Assembly (NCBI RefSeq): GCF_026913015.1
Contig: NZ_JAPTYD010000023.1
Location: forward strand, 1-56,835
Direction: 5' to 3'
DNA length: 56,835 nucleotides
From: Paracoccus benzoatiresistens
GTDB taxonomy: Bacteria; Pseudomonadota; Alphaproteobacteria; Rhodobacterales; Rhodobacteraceae
The translations under genes and the position numbers were made by a program. Below the pieces are notes generated by a model. It saw only the letters and a program-made list of their open reading frames with translations, made no database searches and had not been told where the DNA came from. Shown here in pieces: positions 1-8,688 of this stretch; position 1 is the stretch's first letter, and the number at the start of each line of letters is the position of its first letter.

Positions 1-191
1 AAGGCCTTGAACAGGATCACCGCGCCCAGCAGGAACAGCAGGCCCGACAGCACGATCGGGAAATAGCCCGGCCCCATGCGGATCGAGGTTCCCATCTCCA
101 GCCCCAGGGCCTGCCAGCCGAAAAAGGCCGCAAGCGCCATGAAGAACAGGCCCGCGACAATGTCGGTGTCGTCTTTCGGTTTGGTGGACAT
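1..191 (-). CDS. tctB: TctB-like small membrane subunit of a tripartite tricarboxylate transporter (partial)
   Basis: Only the first 63 codons are present; the gene runs off the left edge. The start at 191 has a strong GGGAGG ribosome site just upstream. The N-terminus is a short polar stretch, then a hydrophobic helix (residues about 11-30), a loop with the MGPGYFP motif typical of TctB, and a second helix. In this family TctB and the large permease TctA form the membrane part that takes substrate from a periplasmic TctC protein and imports it with protons or sodium. It lies 55 bases downstream of a tctC-type gene on the same strand, the usual order being tctC-tctB-tctA. The substrate cannot be read from this fragment. 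Confidence 0.8.
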   Translation of the reverse strand, partial: MSTKPKDDTDIVAGLFFMALAAFFGWQALGLEMGTSIRMGPGYFPIVLSGLLFLLGAVILFKA

Positions 192-246
192 GGTGCCTCC
201 CGCAGGTCAGATTGCCCGCCGCCAGAAACGGCGGCGGGCGCATGGA

Positions 247-1221
247 TCAGTCGGCGTAGACGCCCGCAGCCTCGATCACCGGCTTCCAGCGGGCGATCTC
301 GGATTCCAGCTTGGCCTTCAGCGCCTCGGGCGTCGCGTCCTCGGCCGCAACTGGCGTGGTTCCCAGGTCTGCCATGGCCTTGGCCACGCTCTCGCCGGCA
401 AGCGCCTTTTGCAGCGATTGCGACAGCCGCTGGTTGATCTCGGCCGGGGTGCCCTTGGGGGTATAGATGCCGTGCCAGATGCCGAACTGCATGGACTCCA
501 GCCCGGATTCAGCCGCGGTGGGCAGGTCGGGGAACAGGTCCAGCCGCTCGGGCGTGGTCACGGCATAGGCCTTGATCGTGCCGCCCTTGATCTGCTGGGT
601 GGTGTTGGTGGTCTGGTCGCACATGATATCGACCTGGCCACCCAGAAGGTCGGTCATCGCGGGGCCGGTCCCCTTGTAGGGAACGGTCACCAGCGGCGCC
701 TCCAGGGCCTGCATCAGCAGCATTCCGCAAAGGTGGCTGGCAGCCCCGATCCCGGCATTAGCCAGCGTCAGCGAATCGGCGTTCGACTTGACGTATTCGA
801 TGAAGGCCGGGAAATCCGCGGGCTCGAAATCCTGCCGGGCGGTGATGACCATCGGCACCTCGGTCACGAGGCCCACATAGTCAAAGGCGTTCAGCGTGTC
901 ATAGGCAAGGTGGCGATACAGCGTGGCCGAGGTCGCCATGCCGATGTGATGCAGCAGCACCGTGTAGCCGTCGGCTTCGGCCTTGGCGACCTGGCCCGCG
1001 CCAAGCGTGCCGCCGGCGCCGCCCACGTTCTCCACCACGATCTGCTGGCCCAGATCCTCGGACATGCGTTCGGCCACAAGGCGGGCCACGGTATCGGTCG
1101 GACCGCCAGCCGAGAAGGGCACCACCATGGTGATCTGGCGTTCGGGATAGTCCTGGGCAAGGGCGGGCGCGGTCAGGATGGTGGCCGCGAAAAGCCCGGC
1201 CATCAACTTGGATAGGGTCAT
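247..1221 (-). CDS. TctC/Bug-family periplasmic substrate-binding protein
   Basis: The 324-residue protein starts with a Sec signal peptide (cleavage probably after ALA, residues 20-22), followed by the family opening YPERQITMVVPFSAGGPTD. This matches Bug/TctC receptors, which bind carboxylated or small organic ligands for tripartite tricarboxylate transporters. Its length is normal for the family (about 320). The start at 1221 is preceded by GGGAGGAC. It is the first gene before tctB, so the pair looks like the front of a tctCBA operon continuing outside the window. Bug proteins diversify widely, so the ligand is not predictable. The upstream xylulokinase is 274 bases away and may be a separate transcript. 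Confidence 0.88.
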   Translation of the reverse strand: MTLSKLMAGLFAATILTAPALAQDYPERQITMVVPFSAGGPTDTVARLVAERMSEDLGQQIVVENVGGAGGTLGAGQVAKAEADGYTVLLHHIGMATSATLYRHLAYDTLNAFDYVGLVTEVPMVITARQDFEPADFPAFIEYVKSNADSLTLANAGIGAASHLCGMLLMQALEAPLVTVPYKGTGPAMTDLLGGQVDIMCDQTTNTTQQIKGGTIKAYAVTTPERLDLFPDLPTAAESGLESMQFGIWHGIYTPKGTPAEINQRLSQSLQKALAGESVAKAMADLGTTPVAAEDATPEALKAKLESEIARWKPVIEAAGVYAD

Positions 1222-1495
1222 GTGTCCTCCCAGACTGGTTATGCGGCGCTTCCCGGCGCCGTCATTCTGTCTACAGATTGCGTCAGCCTGCGGACCTCAT
1301 ACAAACCCTTTTTGCCTAAGTGGTTATCTTTTTTTCATCATCCGCTGGACGATGCCGCGAGCGGGCCCACCCGCGCCGCGTCGCAGACCGGCACGGCCTG
1401 GATCAGGACTGCTCCAGGCTGGTGCTGCCAGTATCAGGCTGGACCGGGTGATGGTCCCCGGAGGGCCCACGAGGCGGCGGTGCCCGTTCAGCGGA

Positions 1496-2947
1496 TCACT
1501 GGATCCCGCGGATCGCCGGATAGGCTGCACGGAAAGCCTCATAGGCGGCGTTGAACCGCTCGCGCAGGGCTGCTTCGGGGGCGATCTCCTCGACCACGTC
1601 GGGCGAGGCCATGATGTCTTCGACCCCGCCGGCGCCTGCCGCCACCATGCCCAGGCGGGCCGCGCCCAGGGCTGCGCCGAATTCGCCGTCGACGGGCAGG
1701 GTCAGGGTCACGTCCAGCGTTGTCGCGATGACCTTCAGCCAGTAGCGGGACCGCGCGCCGCCGCCGATGGCCATCATTCGGTCCAGACGCGCGCCGGTGG
1801 CCTTCAGCGCCTCGTGGCTGTCGCGCAACCCGAAGGCCACGCCTTCCAGCACGGCGCGGGTCAGGTCGTCGCGGCTCGTCCCCGATCCAAGCCCCGTGAA
1901 GGCGCCCCGGATGACAGCGTCGTTATGCGGCGTCCGTTCACCGGCCAGATAGGGCAGGAAACGCACCGCGCCGGGCTTTTGCAAGGTATCGCCCAGGGTC
2001 GCGGTCAGGTCTGCCGGGCGCGCCCCGGTGATCTGCGCCAGCCAGTTGAGGCTGTCCGTCGCCGACAGCATCACCCCCATCTGGTACCAGGTGCCGGGCA
2101 CCGCGTGGCAGAAGGTGTGCAGCGCCGTCGCGGGCGCCGGGTGGTATCCGTCCCGCGCCGCCAGCAGCACGCCCGAGGTTCCCAGCGAGACGAAGCCCTG
2201 GCCTTCCGCCATCGCCCCGATCCCGCAGGCCGCGGCGGCATTGTCGCCCGCGCCGCCTGCGACCACGACCGGATGCGACAGCCCCCAGGCCCGCGCCAGA
2301 TCCTCGCGCAGCTGACCGGCGGGGGCAGAGCCCTCGACCAGCCTCGGCATCTGGTCGCGGCGCATGTGGCCCGCCTCCAGCAGGGCGTCGGACCAGTCGC
2401 GTGCGCCCGTATCCAGCCAGGACGTGCCTGCCGCATCCGACATGTCGGACACATGGTCGCCCGTCAGATACAGGTTCAGGAAGGCCGCGGGCAGCAGCAC
2501 GCGGGCAATGCGGGCGTGGTTCTCGGGTTCGTGTTCGCGGACCCATTCCAGCTTGGGCGCGGTGAAGCCCGGAAAGACGATGTTGCCGGACAGGTCGCGG
2601 ACGCCGGGCATGGCATCCAGCCGGGCTGCCTCGGCATGGCTGCGGGTGTCGTTCCACAGGATGCAGGGCCGGATCACCCGGTCATCTGCGTCCAGCAGCG
2701 TCGCGCCATGCATGTGGCCCGCGACCCCGATGCCGCGCAGGTCCAGGAATTCAGGGTGACGGTCGCGCAGTTCCGCGACCGCGCCGTCCAGCGCCGCGAC
2801 CCAGTCAGCCGGATCCTGTTCCGACCAGCCGGAATGGGGATGGCTGACGGGATAATGCGCCTCGGTCGAACCGATGGGCCTGCCGCCGCCGTCCACCAGA
2901 AGCGCCCGCAGGCCCGAGGTGCCAAGATCGATTCCCAGAAAACTCAT
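1496..2947 (-). CDS. xylB: Xylulokinase (FGGY family)
   Basis: This 483-residue sugar kinase would phosphorylate D-xylulose to D-xylulose 5-phosphate. It opens with MSFLGIDLGTSGLRALLVD, the first phosphate-binding motif of the FGGY fold. It also has GHMHGATLLD, a WNDTR motif, DNAAAACGIG, and near the C-terminus GGGARSRYWLK, the second nucleotide-binding motif. All are typical of XylB, as is the length. The start at 2947 was chosen because GGGAGG precedes it and the protein then begins exactly at the family N-terminus; an upstream in-frame start would add a poor tail. It lies 50 bases downstream of a HAD phosphatase on the same strand. No xylose isomerase or polyol dehydrogenase is visible, so the source of xylulose is unclear. 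Confidence 0.93.
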   Translation of the reverse strand: MSFLGIDLGTSGLRALLVDGGGRPIGSTEAHYPVSHPHSGWSEQDPADWVAALDGAVAELRDRHPEFLDLRGIGVAGHMHGATLLDADDRVIRPCILWNDTRSHAEAARLDAMPGVRDLSGNIVFPGFTAPKLEWVREHEPENHARIARVLLPAAFLNLYLTGDHVSDMSDAAGTSWLDTGARDWSDALLEAGHMRRDQMPRLVEGSAPAGQLREDLARAWGLSHPVVVAGGAGDNAAAACGIGAMAEGQGFVSLGTSGVLLAARDGYHPAPATALHTFCHAVPGTWYQMGVMLSATDSLNWLAQITGARPADLTATLGDTLQKPGAVRFLPYLAGERTPHNDAVIRGAFTGLGSGTSRDDLTRAVLEGVAFGLRDSHEALKATGARLDRMMAIGGGARSRYWLKVIATTLDVTLTLPVDGEFGAALGAARLGMVAAGAGGVEDIMASPDVVEEIAPEAALRERFNAAYEAFRAAYPAIRGIQ

Positions 2948-2997
2948 TGATGCCTCCCACGTCCGCCAGCCTTTCTTGGCCGAAAGACGGGGATCCG

Positions 2998-3693
2998 TCA
3001 AACGCCCGTGGTCTGCCGGTCAAGCAGCGCGTCAAGCATTCCGGCCAGGTCGGGCAGCACGGTGGCCGCCCCGGCATCACGCAACCGGCGGGCATGGTCG
3101 TCGCGCATCCCCTCCAGGTGGGTGCCGCCGGTGAAGCCCACGGCACGCGTCCCGGCGGCCACGGCGCCCGCGATGCCATGGGGCGAATCCTCCATCACCG
3201 CGCAGGCCTCGGGCGGGATGCCCAGCCGTTCGGCGGCCAGCAGGAACAGGTCGGGCGCGGGCTTGCCGCGCTTGACCTGGTCGGCGCTGAAGATGTTGGC
3301 CCCGAAACGGTCCGCCAGCCCTGCCACCTCCAGCGTGACGCCCAGCCGGCGCACGGAACTGCCGGTCGCGATCGCCACCGCGACGCCGTCCGAGGCGAGA
3401 TCGTCCAGCAGGCCCGGAATGCCGGGAATCACCCGCAGTTCTGCGGGATAGCGCGCCAGCAGGCGTGCCTCGAAATCGCGCGCGAAGTCGGGCAGGTCGG
3501 GACGGTCGAGCGCCTGGCTGATCTGGCGCACGATGGCCTGGATCGACATGCCCAGGAACTTCCTTCGCAACTCGTCGGTGGTGGCGTGCAGCCCCTCGGC
3601 CGCCATCAGTTCGGCCAAGGTTTCCAGCGACATCGGCTCGCTGTCCACAAGGCAGCCGTCCATGTCGAAGATCACGGCGCGGATATCGGTCAT
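2998..3693 (-). CDS. HAD-superfamily phosphatase, beta-phosphoglucomutase-like
   Basis: This 231-residue protein has the HAD signature FDMDGCLVDSE at residues 9-19. The first Asp is the nucleophile and the second the acid/base. The Ser/Thr motif is IATGSS, the Lys motif is in VKRGKPAPDLF, and the acidic motif is VMEDSPHG. A helical cap (residues about 20-80) places it in the subgroup that includes beta-phosphoglucomutase and small sugar or polyol phosphatases. Next to xylB on the same strand, it probably acts on a pentose or polyol phosphate; the exact substrate is not visible. It appears to be the first gene of the HAD-xylB unit. Confidence 0.85.
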   Translation of the reverse strand: MTDIRAVIFDMDGCLVDSEPMSLETLAELMAAEGLHATTDELRRKFLGMSIQAIVRQISQALDRPDLPDFARDFEARLLARYPAELRVIPGIPGLLDDLASDGVAVAIATGSSVRRLGVTLEVAGLADRFGANIFSADQVKRGKPAPDLFLLAAERLGIPPEACAVMEDSPHGIAGAVAAGTRAVGFTGGTHLEGMRDDHARRLRDAGAATVLPDLAGMLDALLDRQTTGV

Positions 3694-3777
3694 GCGCGGC
3701 CCCCTGATTGTGCTGGCCGTCCCCTACACGCATCGGGCGCGGATGACAAATGCCGAGGCGTCGGATAGGCAGGACCC

Positions 3778-4539
3778 ATGACCCACTCCCACCACATGCC
3801 CTTGCGAGAGCTTTACGTTTCGGACGATGCCGCCAGTGCCCTGCGGGCCGAGGCGCTGAAGCTGCCGGGCTGGAGGCTGGACGCAAGCCAGACCGGCGCG
3901 TTGACGCTGCTGATGAACGGCGGCTTCGCGCCCCTTCGCGGCTACATGTCCGAGGCAGATCATCGTGCCGCGCAGGATCGTGAGGATGGCCCTTGGCCGG
4001 TTCCGCTGGCCTTGCAGGTCGGCGCCGATTTTGCCGGCGACGTGCAGCCCGGCTGTGACATCGCCCTGCGGGACGCGGACGAAGAGGTGCTGGCGGTGAT
4101 GTCCGTGACCGACAAATGGGGGGACCCCGTCCTGCTTGGCGGCAAGGTCAAGGGCCTGCGCCGCCCGGCAGGGGGCGAGACGCCCAACAGCCTGCGCGCG
4201 CTGTTCCGCGAGCGTGGCTGCACCCGTGTCCTGGCCGTCCAGCCCGACCACGCGGACCGGGTCGCGCCCGCCGCCCGGCTTGCGCGGCAGATGGATGCCG
4301 CATTGCTGATCCAGCCCCTGCCGGGCGTCGCAGTCGACCTGCCCGCAGGGGCGGTTCTGGCGCCGCTGCCGGTGATTCCGCCGCCGGGGCCGCGTTCGGT
4401 GCTGTGGCAGGGGCTTGTCGCGCGGAACCACGGGGCGACGCATGTCGTTCCGGGGGGCGATCCGGAGGCATGGGACCTGTACCGCAGGCATCAGGACAGG
4501 ATCGGGGCGCAGATGGTGGTTCCCGAGGGAACCCTGTAG
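3778..4539 (+). CDS. ATP-sulfurylase-like protein lacking the catalytic motifs
   Basis: The 253-residue protein aligns by eye with sulfate adenylyltransferase. Residues about 8-110 carry the PUA-like N-terminal domain (LLMNGGFAPLRGYMSEADH, IALRD, LAVMSVTDKWG). Later come LLGGKVKGL, TPNSLRALFRERG, ALLIQPLPG and LWQGLVARNHGATHVV, all recognisable Sat landmarks. But the ATP-binding QTRNPxHRAH motif reads QPDHADRV, the GRDHAGPG loop reads GGDPEAW, and long catalytic stretches are missing. True Sat proteins are near 390 residues or more. It is probably not an active sulfurylase. It could be a regulatory or binding relative, or a decaying paralogue, although the frame is intact. The MFS gene follows 40 bases later. 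Confidence 0.75.
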   Translation: MTHSHHMPLRELYVSDDAASALRAEALKLPGWRLDASQTGALTLLMNGGFAPLRGYMSEADHRAAQDREDGPWPVPLALQVGADFAGDVQPGCDIALRDADEEVLAVMSVTDKWGDPVLLGGKVKGLRRPAGGETPNSLRALFRERGCTRVLAVQPDHADRVAPAARLARQMDAALLIQPLPGVAVDLPAGAVLAPLPVIPPPGPRSVLWQGLVARNHGATHVVPGGDPEAWDLYRRHQDRIGAQMVVPEGTL

Positions 4540-4579
4540 ACGGGTCCGCAACCTTCACGATCTGCAAAGAGGCAGGCCC

Positions 4580-6031
4580 ATGACCCCGATGCGCACAGGC
4601 GATGCCGGCTTCAACCCTTGGCTGGCGACGGTGCTGCTGCTGCTGGGCAACTTCATGAACCTGATCGATGTCAGCATCGTGAACGTGGCGCTGCCCTCGA
4701 TCCAGCAGAACCTGAACGCGACCGCCGCGCAGATCGAGTGGGTCTCGGCCGCCTATGTGCTGGCCTTCGCGGCGGGGCTGCTGCCCTTTGGCCGCTTCGG
4801 CGACAAGTTCGGGCGCAAGCGGCTGTTCCTGCAGGGCATCGGGTTGTTCACGCTGGCCTCGGCGCTGTGCGGTTTCGCGCAGGACATGTCGATGCTGATC
4901 TGGTCGCGTGCCCTGCAGGGGATCGGAGGCGCGATGATGGTGCCGCAGGTCCTGGCGATCATGCATGTGATGTTTGCGCCCGAACAGAAGGCGCGCGCCT
5001 TTGCGCTGGCCGGAGTCGTGGCAAGCCTGGGCGCGGTCACGGGGCCGCTTCTGGGCGGGGCGCTGATCACCGGCAACATCGCGGGGCTGGACTGGCGGCC
5101 GATCTTCCTGGTCAACCTGCCGGTCGGGCTGTTCGTGATCGCGGCCGGGCTGCGCTGGATCCCGGTCATGTCATCCGACCGCAGGATGCGGATCGACTGG
5201 ATCGGCATCGCGCTGTTTTCGCTGGCGGTGCTGCTGATCGTGCTGCCGGTGATCGAGGGCGCGCTGCTGGGCTGGCCCTGGTGGTGCGTGGCCATGCTGG
5301 CCGCGGCCCTGCCGGTGGGCGCGCTGTTCGTCTGGCGGCAGGCCTGGCTGGCGCGGCGCAAGCGGGCGCAACTGCTGCCGGTCGCGCTGATGCGCAACGG
5401 CGGCTTCCTGTCCGGCGTGGCGATGGTGATGCTGCATTTCTCGGCCATACCGGGGATGTTCCTGGTGCTGGCGCTCTATCTGCAGACCGGCTTCGGGCTT
5501 GACCCGATGCAGTCGGGGATTGCCACGGCGCCCTTTCCGCTGGGCATCATGCTGGGCAGCTATGTCACCGGGCGCTTCGGCACCAGGGTCATGTCGTGGC
5601 GGATGGCCGCCGGCGTGTCGATCATGCTGGCGGGGATGATCTTCCTGCGCCATGTCTCGGGGCACCCGCCGCAGGCCCTCACCGCCGCCACGCTGGCCGC
5701 CCCGCTTGCCGTCTGCGGCTTCGGCATGGGGCTGACGATCTCTCCGCTGTTCCAGACGGTGCTGAAGTCGGTGCCGGCGCAGGATGCAGGCGCGGGGTCG
5801 GGTGCGATGCAGGCCTTTCAGCAGGTCGGCGCGGCGACCGGCATCGCGATCGTGTCCAGCCTGTTCTTCGTGCGTCTGCATGGGCAGGGCGGCGACTATG
5901 CCGCGGCCATGTCCCACGCGCTGATCTATCAGATCTGCGCCTTTTCGGCGATCCTGGTGATCCTTGCCGCCAGAGGCGTGATGCGCGGCAGGGCAGAGCC
6001 GCCCCGCCGCGAAGCGGTCAGTGGGCGCTGA
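4580..6031 (+). CDS. DHA2-type MFS drug-efflux transporter (EmrB/QacA family)
   Basis: This 483-residue integral membrane protein probably exports a small molecule by proton antiport. The first helix holds NFMNLIDVSIVNVALPSI, a hallmark of 14-helix DHA2 transporters. Motif A is GRFGDKFGRKRL between helices 2 and 3, and motif C is GAVTGPLLGG in helix 5. The start at 4580 follows GAGGCAGG and fits the family; a longer in-frame start would overlap the preceding gene in a different frame. It lies just behind the ATP-sulfurylase-like gene and may share its transcript. Its stop overlaps the convergent DUF1150 gene by 14 bases. The substrate is unknown. Confidence 0.9.
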   Translation: MTPMRTGDAGFNPWLATVLLLLGNFMNLIDVSIVNVALPSIQQNLNATAAQIEWVSAAYVLAFAAGLLPFGRFGDKFGRKRLFLQGIGLFTLASALCGFAQDMSMLIWSRALQGIGGAMMVPQVLAIMHVMFAPEQKARAFALAGVVASLGAVTGPLLGGALITGNIAGLDWRPIFLVNLPVGLFVIAAGLRWIPVMSSDRRMRIDWIGIALFSLAVLLIVLPVIEGALLGWPWWCVAMLAAALPVGALFVWRQAWLARRKRAQLLPVALMRNGGFLSGVAMVMLHFSAIPGMFLVLALYLQTGFGLDPMQSGIATAPFPLGIMLGSYVTGRFGTRVMSWRMAAGVSIMLAGMIFLRHVSGHPPQALTAATLAAPLAVCGFGMGLTISPLFQTVLKSVPAQDAGAGSGAMQAFQQVGAATGIAIVSSLFFVRLHGQGGDYAAAMSHALIYQICAFSAILVILAARGVMRGRAEPPRREAVSGR

Positions 6032-6245
6032 CGGGCGTCAGTTCGTTCTGGCGGGCCAGCATGAAGGCCAGCGAGCGTTCCTTCACAAGCGCCAGACGCT
6101 CGCCATCGGCATCGTGGACGGCATACATGCTGACCACGCCCGGCAGTTGCTGGCGAATCTCCTGGGGCAGGGTGCTGGTCTCGACCTGCCGGATATAGAC
6201 GATGTTCTCGGCGTCGATGCCGCCGAAGTCGAATTTGGTATCCAT
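6018..6245 (-). CDS. DUF1150 family small protein
   Basis: A 75-residue protein whose core IVYIRQVETSTLPQE and AVHDADGERLALV match the alphaproteobacterial DUF1150 family. No function is established for the family. It sits 10 bases downstream of the hsp20 gene on the same strand, an arrangement repeated in related genomes, so it probably belongs to the same heat-stress transcript. It has no membrane segment or signal peptide. Confidence 0.85.
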   Translation of the reverse strand: MDTKFDFGGIDAENIVYIRQVETSTLPQEIRQQLPGVVSMYAVHDADGERLALVKERSLAFMLARQNELTPVSAH

Positions 6246-6255
6246 GATGATCCCC

Positions 6256-6666
6256 TTATTTTCGGCTGATCGGAATGGTCTGGACGACCTGCTGGGGCTG
6301 GATGCGCTTCAGGTCCACATGCAGCAGGCCGTTTTCGATCTGGGCGCCCTCGACCTCGACCCCGTCGGCCAGCACGAAGCTGCGCTGGAACGCGCGCGAG
6401 GCGATGCCCCGGTGCAGGAACACGCGGTCCGTGTCAGGCTCGGCCAGGCGGCCGCGGATGACAAGCTGGCGATCCTCGGTCGTGACCGACAGGTCTGCGT
6501 CGGAAAAGCCCGCTACCGCCAGCGTGATGCGAAAGCCATCGGGCGCGATATGTTCGATGTTGTAGGGGGGATAGCCCTCGGCGCCCTTCGCGGCCCGTTC
6601 GGCCAGACGCTCCAGCTGGTCGAAGCCCAGCAGATAGGGATGCGCCCCCAGCGAAATCTTGGTCAT
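6256..6666 (-). CDS. Small heat-shock protein, Hsp20/IbpA type
   Basis: A 136-residue holdase chaperone that binds unfolding proteins. The alpha-crystallin domain spans residues about 35-125 and ends in the class-specific LLHVDLKRI strand. A short N-terminal arm begins TKISLGAHPYLLGFDQLERL, as in IbpA-like proteins, and the C-terminal tail carries the IPI-type anchor (TIPISRK) used in oligomer assembly. The start at 6666 is chosen over an upstream in-frame ATG because GAGGG lies 8 bases before it and the family begins there. A heat-shock-like promoter candidate lies at 6730-6759. DUF1150 follows in the same operon. Confidence 0.93.
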   Translation of the reverse strand: MTKISLGAHPYLLGFDQLERLAERAAKGAEGYPPYNIEHIAPDGFRITLAVAGFSDADLSVTTEDRQLVIRGRLAEPDTDRVFLHRGIASRAFQRSFVLADGVEVEGAQIENGLLHVDLKRIQPQQVVQTIPISRK

Positions 6667-6729
6667 GATCAGCCCTCGGACGGTTAAGCGACTGTTTGGC
6701 GGGTCCCTGTCCGGCAACCCGTTGGCATT

Positions 6730-6759
6730 TATATGTGTCGCGGCGCCGCCCGGCGCAAG
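6730..6759 (-). promoter_or_regulatory. Candidate heat-shock-type promoter of hsp20
   Basis: On the minus strand a CTTGCG -35 element (6754-6759) is followed after 18 bases by a CATATA -10 element (6730-6735) in an AT-rich pocket. The CTTG core is what RpoH-type sigma factors prefer. The predicted transcript would carry a leader of about 55 bases before hsp20. This is motif reading only. Confidence 0.4.
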
Positions 6760-6819
6760 ATGCGGGACGCAGCGCCACGGGGGCGGCCCGTATTTGCGTC
6801 CCTTGGTCGCGGCTGCCTG

Positions 6820-6848
6820 TTAACAGTGCCTGAAAGACGCGCTATGAT
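6820..6848 (+). promoter_or_regulatory. Candidate sigma70-type promoter for the ydcH-like/purEK genes
   Basis: TTAACA (6820-6825), a 17-base spacer and TATGAT (6843-6848) make a good housekeeping promoter 42 bases ahead of the small DUF465 gene. The -35 lies in a perfect palindrome CTGTTAACAG (6817-6826), which may be a binding site. Confidence 0.5.
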
Positions 6849-6890
6849 GCTGGAAAATCAACGGTCAAACGTCCAGCCGGGCCAAACCAG

Positions 6891-7109
6891 ATGAACATGC
6901 ACCACGAAATGTCCCATGACGAGATCGCCCGCGCGCGGCTGGTGGCCCTGCGCTGCGAGCATCGCGACCTGGACGAGGCGATTGCGGCGCTGTCGGCGCA
7001 GCAGCTGACCTCGTCCCTGGCGCTGCAGCGGCTGAAGAAGCAGAAGCTGCTGCTCAAGGACCAGATCGCCCGGCTGGAGGATGAGATCACGCCAGACATC
7101 ATCGCCTGA
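6891..7109 (+). CDS. YdcH-like DUF465 protein
   Basis: A 72-residue, highly charged, almost wholly helical protein. The C-terminal half, LALQRLKKQKLLLKDQIARLED, reads as a coiled-coil hairpin typical of the DUF465/YdcH family, whose function is not settled. It has no signal peptide. It is 63 bases upstream of purE and may share its promoter. Confidence 0.82.
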   Translation: MNMHHEMSHDEIARARLVALRCEHRDLDEAIAALSAQQLTSSLALQRLKKQKLLLKDQIARLEDEITPDIIA

Positions 7110-7172
7110 TTGCGGCCCGATGCCCTGCGCGCTATTGCGGGCGCAGAAAATCGGTGGCCGGGATCGGGACGA

Positions 7173-7661
7173 ATGATGGACAAACCTGTCGGGATCATCA
7201 TGGGCAGCCAGTCGGACTGGCCGACCATGAAAGAGGCTGCAACGATCCTGGACGAACTTGGCGTCGGATACGAGGCCCGGATCGTCAGCGCGCATCGCAC
7301 GCCCGACCGGCTGTGGGACTATGGCAAGACGGCGGTAGAGCGCGGGTTGAAGGTGATCATCGCAGGCGCGGGCGGCGCGGCCCATCTGCCGGGCATGATG
7401 GCCTCCAAGACCCGCGTCCCGGTGATCGGCGTGCCGGTGCAGACAAAGGCCCTGTCGGGGGTCGATTCGCTTTATTCCATCCTGCAGATGCCCAAGGGCT
7501 ATCCGGTGGCCACCATGGCCATCGGCGCTGCGGGGGCGGCCAATGCCGGGCTGATGGCGGCGGGGATCCTGGCCGTCAGCGACCCCGCCCTGGCCGAACG
7601 CCTGGACGCCTGGCGTCAGGCCCTGTCCGATTCGATCCCCGAGGAGCCGCGCGATGAATGA
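7173..7661 (+). CDS. purE: N5-carboxyaminoimidazole ribonucleotide mutase
   Basis: Class I PurE converts N5-CAIR from PurK into CAIR in purine synthesis. The 162-residue protein has the family start [14 protein letters not shown] with the catalytic Ser, the [12 protein letters not shown] loop with the key His, and [15 protein letters not shown]. Two adjacent ATGs (7173 and 7176) could serve; the GGGACGA upstream is weak for either. It overlaps purK by 8 bases, so translation is probably coupled. It is in a different place from purF, which faces it further right. Confidence 0.95.
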   Translation: MMDKPVGIIMGSQSDWPTMKEAATILDELGVGYEARIVSAHRTPDRLWDYGKTAVERGLKVIIAGAGGAAHLPGMMASKTRVPVIGVPVQTKALSGVDSLYSILQMPKGYPVATMAIGAAGAANAGLMAAGILAVSDPALAERLDAWRQALSDSIPEEPRDE

Positions 7662-8688
7662 CGTCCAGACCATCGGCATCCTGGGGGGCGGCCAGCTGGG
7701 CCGGATGCTGTCTGTCGCTGCCAGCCGCCTTGGCCTGCGTTGCCACATCTATGAACCGGGCGCCGCGCCGGCAGGCGACGTGGCCCATGCGGTGACGAAC
7801 GCATCCTACGAGGACGAGGCCGCCCTTCGCGCCTTCGCCGAAAGCGTGGACGTGATCACCTATGAATTCGAGAATGTCCCGACCTCGGCGCTGGACCTGC
7901 TGGAATCGATCCGCCCGATCCGCCCGAACCGGCGCGCCCTTGCCGTGTCGCAGGATCGCCTGACCGAGAAGACCTTCCTGAACGAGATCGGCCTGGCAAC
8001 CGCGCCTTTCGCCGATGTGCCGACGGAAGGCGACTTGGGCGGAGCCATTGACCGCATCGGCCGCCCCTCGATCCTCAAGACGCGCCGCATGGGCTATGAC
8101 GGCAAGGGGCAGGTGCGCGTCGGGGACGGCCCCGCCGAATGGACCGGCGCGCCCTCGGTCCTGGAGGGCTTTGTCGATTTCTCGGCCGAGATCAGCGTGA
8201 TCGTCGCGCGCGGTGCGGACGGGCAGGTCGCTGCCTTTGATCCCGGGCTGAACGTCCATCGCGAAGGCATCCTGCGCACCACCACCGTTCCCTGCGGCTT
8301 GGCCGGCGCTGTCACGACCGATGCGGTTCTGATTGCCGCGCGCATCGTCAGCGCGCTGGACTACATCGGCGTCATGGGGGTCGAGCTGTTCGTGACCCCG
8401 CGGGGCCTGATCGTGAACGAGATCGCGCCGCGTGTCCATAATTCGGGGCACTGGACGCAGGCGGGCTGCGCGGTGGACCAGTTCGAACAGCATATCCGCG
8501 CGGTGGCGGGCCTGCCTCTGGGCGACGGCAAGCGCTACGCGGACGTGGTGATGGAGAACCTGATCGGCGACGACCTTGGCCGGGTGCCCGATCTGCTCAG
8601 GGCGCCGAACACGCAGGTCCACCTTTATGGCAAGGGCGCGCCGCGTCCTGGGCGCAAGATGGGCCATGTGAACCGGATCACCGGATGA
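7654..8688 (+). CDS. purK: N5-carboxyaminoimidazole ribonucleotide synthase
   Basis: An ATP-grasp enzyme that makes N5-CAIR from AIR, bicarbonate and ATP, feeding PurE. The 344-residue protein begins [20 protein letters not shown], has the central [12 protein letters not shown] loop that closes on ATP, and the metal-binding [14 protein letters not shown] near residue 255. Length is normal. It overlaps purE by 8 bases and the next NUDIX gene by 4 (ATGA), suggesting a tightly coupled three-gene unit. Confidence 0.95.
   Translation: MNDVQTIGILGGGQLGRMLSVAASRLGLRCHIYEPGAAPAGDVAHAVTNASYEDEAALRAFAESVDVITYEFENVPTSALDLLESIRPIRPNRRALAVSQDRLTEKTFLNEIGLATAPFADVPTEGDLGGAIDRIGRPSILKTRRMGYDGKGQVRVGDGPAEWTGAPSVLEGFVDFSAEISVIVARGADGQVAAFDPGLNVHREGILRTTTVPCGLAGAVTTDAVLIAARIVSALDYIGVMGVELFVTPRGLIVNEIAPRVHNSGHWTQAGCAVDQFEQHIRAVAGLPLGDGKRYADVVMENLIGDDLGRVPDLLRAPNTQVHLYGKGAPRPGRKMGHVNRITG

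Noticed and set aside
1222..1495. A gene or terminator between xylB and tctC
   Set aside because: Only a weak CCTGGA/TCCAGG repeat (1397-1418) and no reading frame with family features; I see nothing firm in these 274 bases.
1178..2950. A long plus-strand frame over tctC's start and xylB
   Set aside because: It is the complement of xylB and shows no recognisable domain.
3778..4539. Frameshifted pseudogene of sat
   Set aside because: The frame is open from a proper start to stop, and Sat landmarks stay in order in one frame. Divergence, not a simple frameshift, explains the missing motifs.
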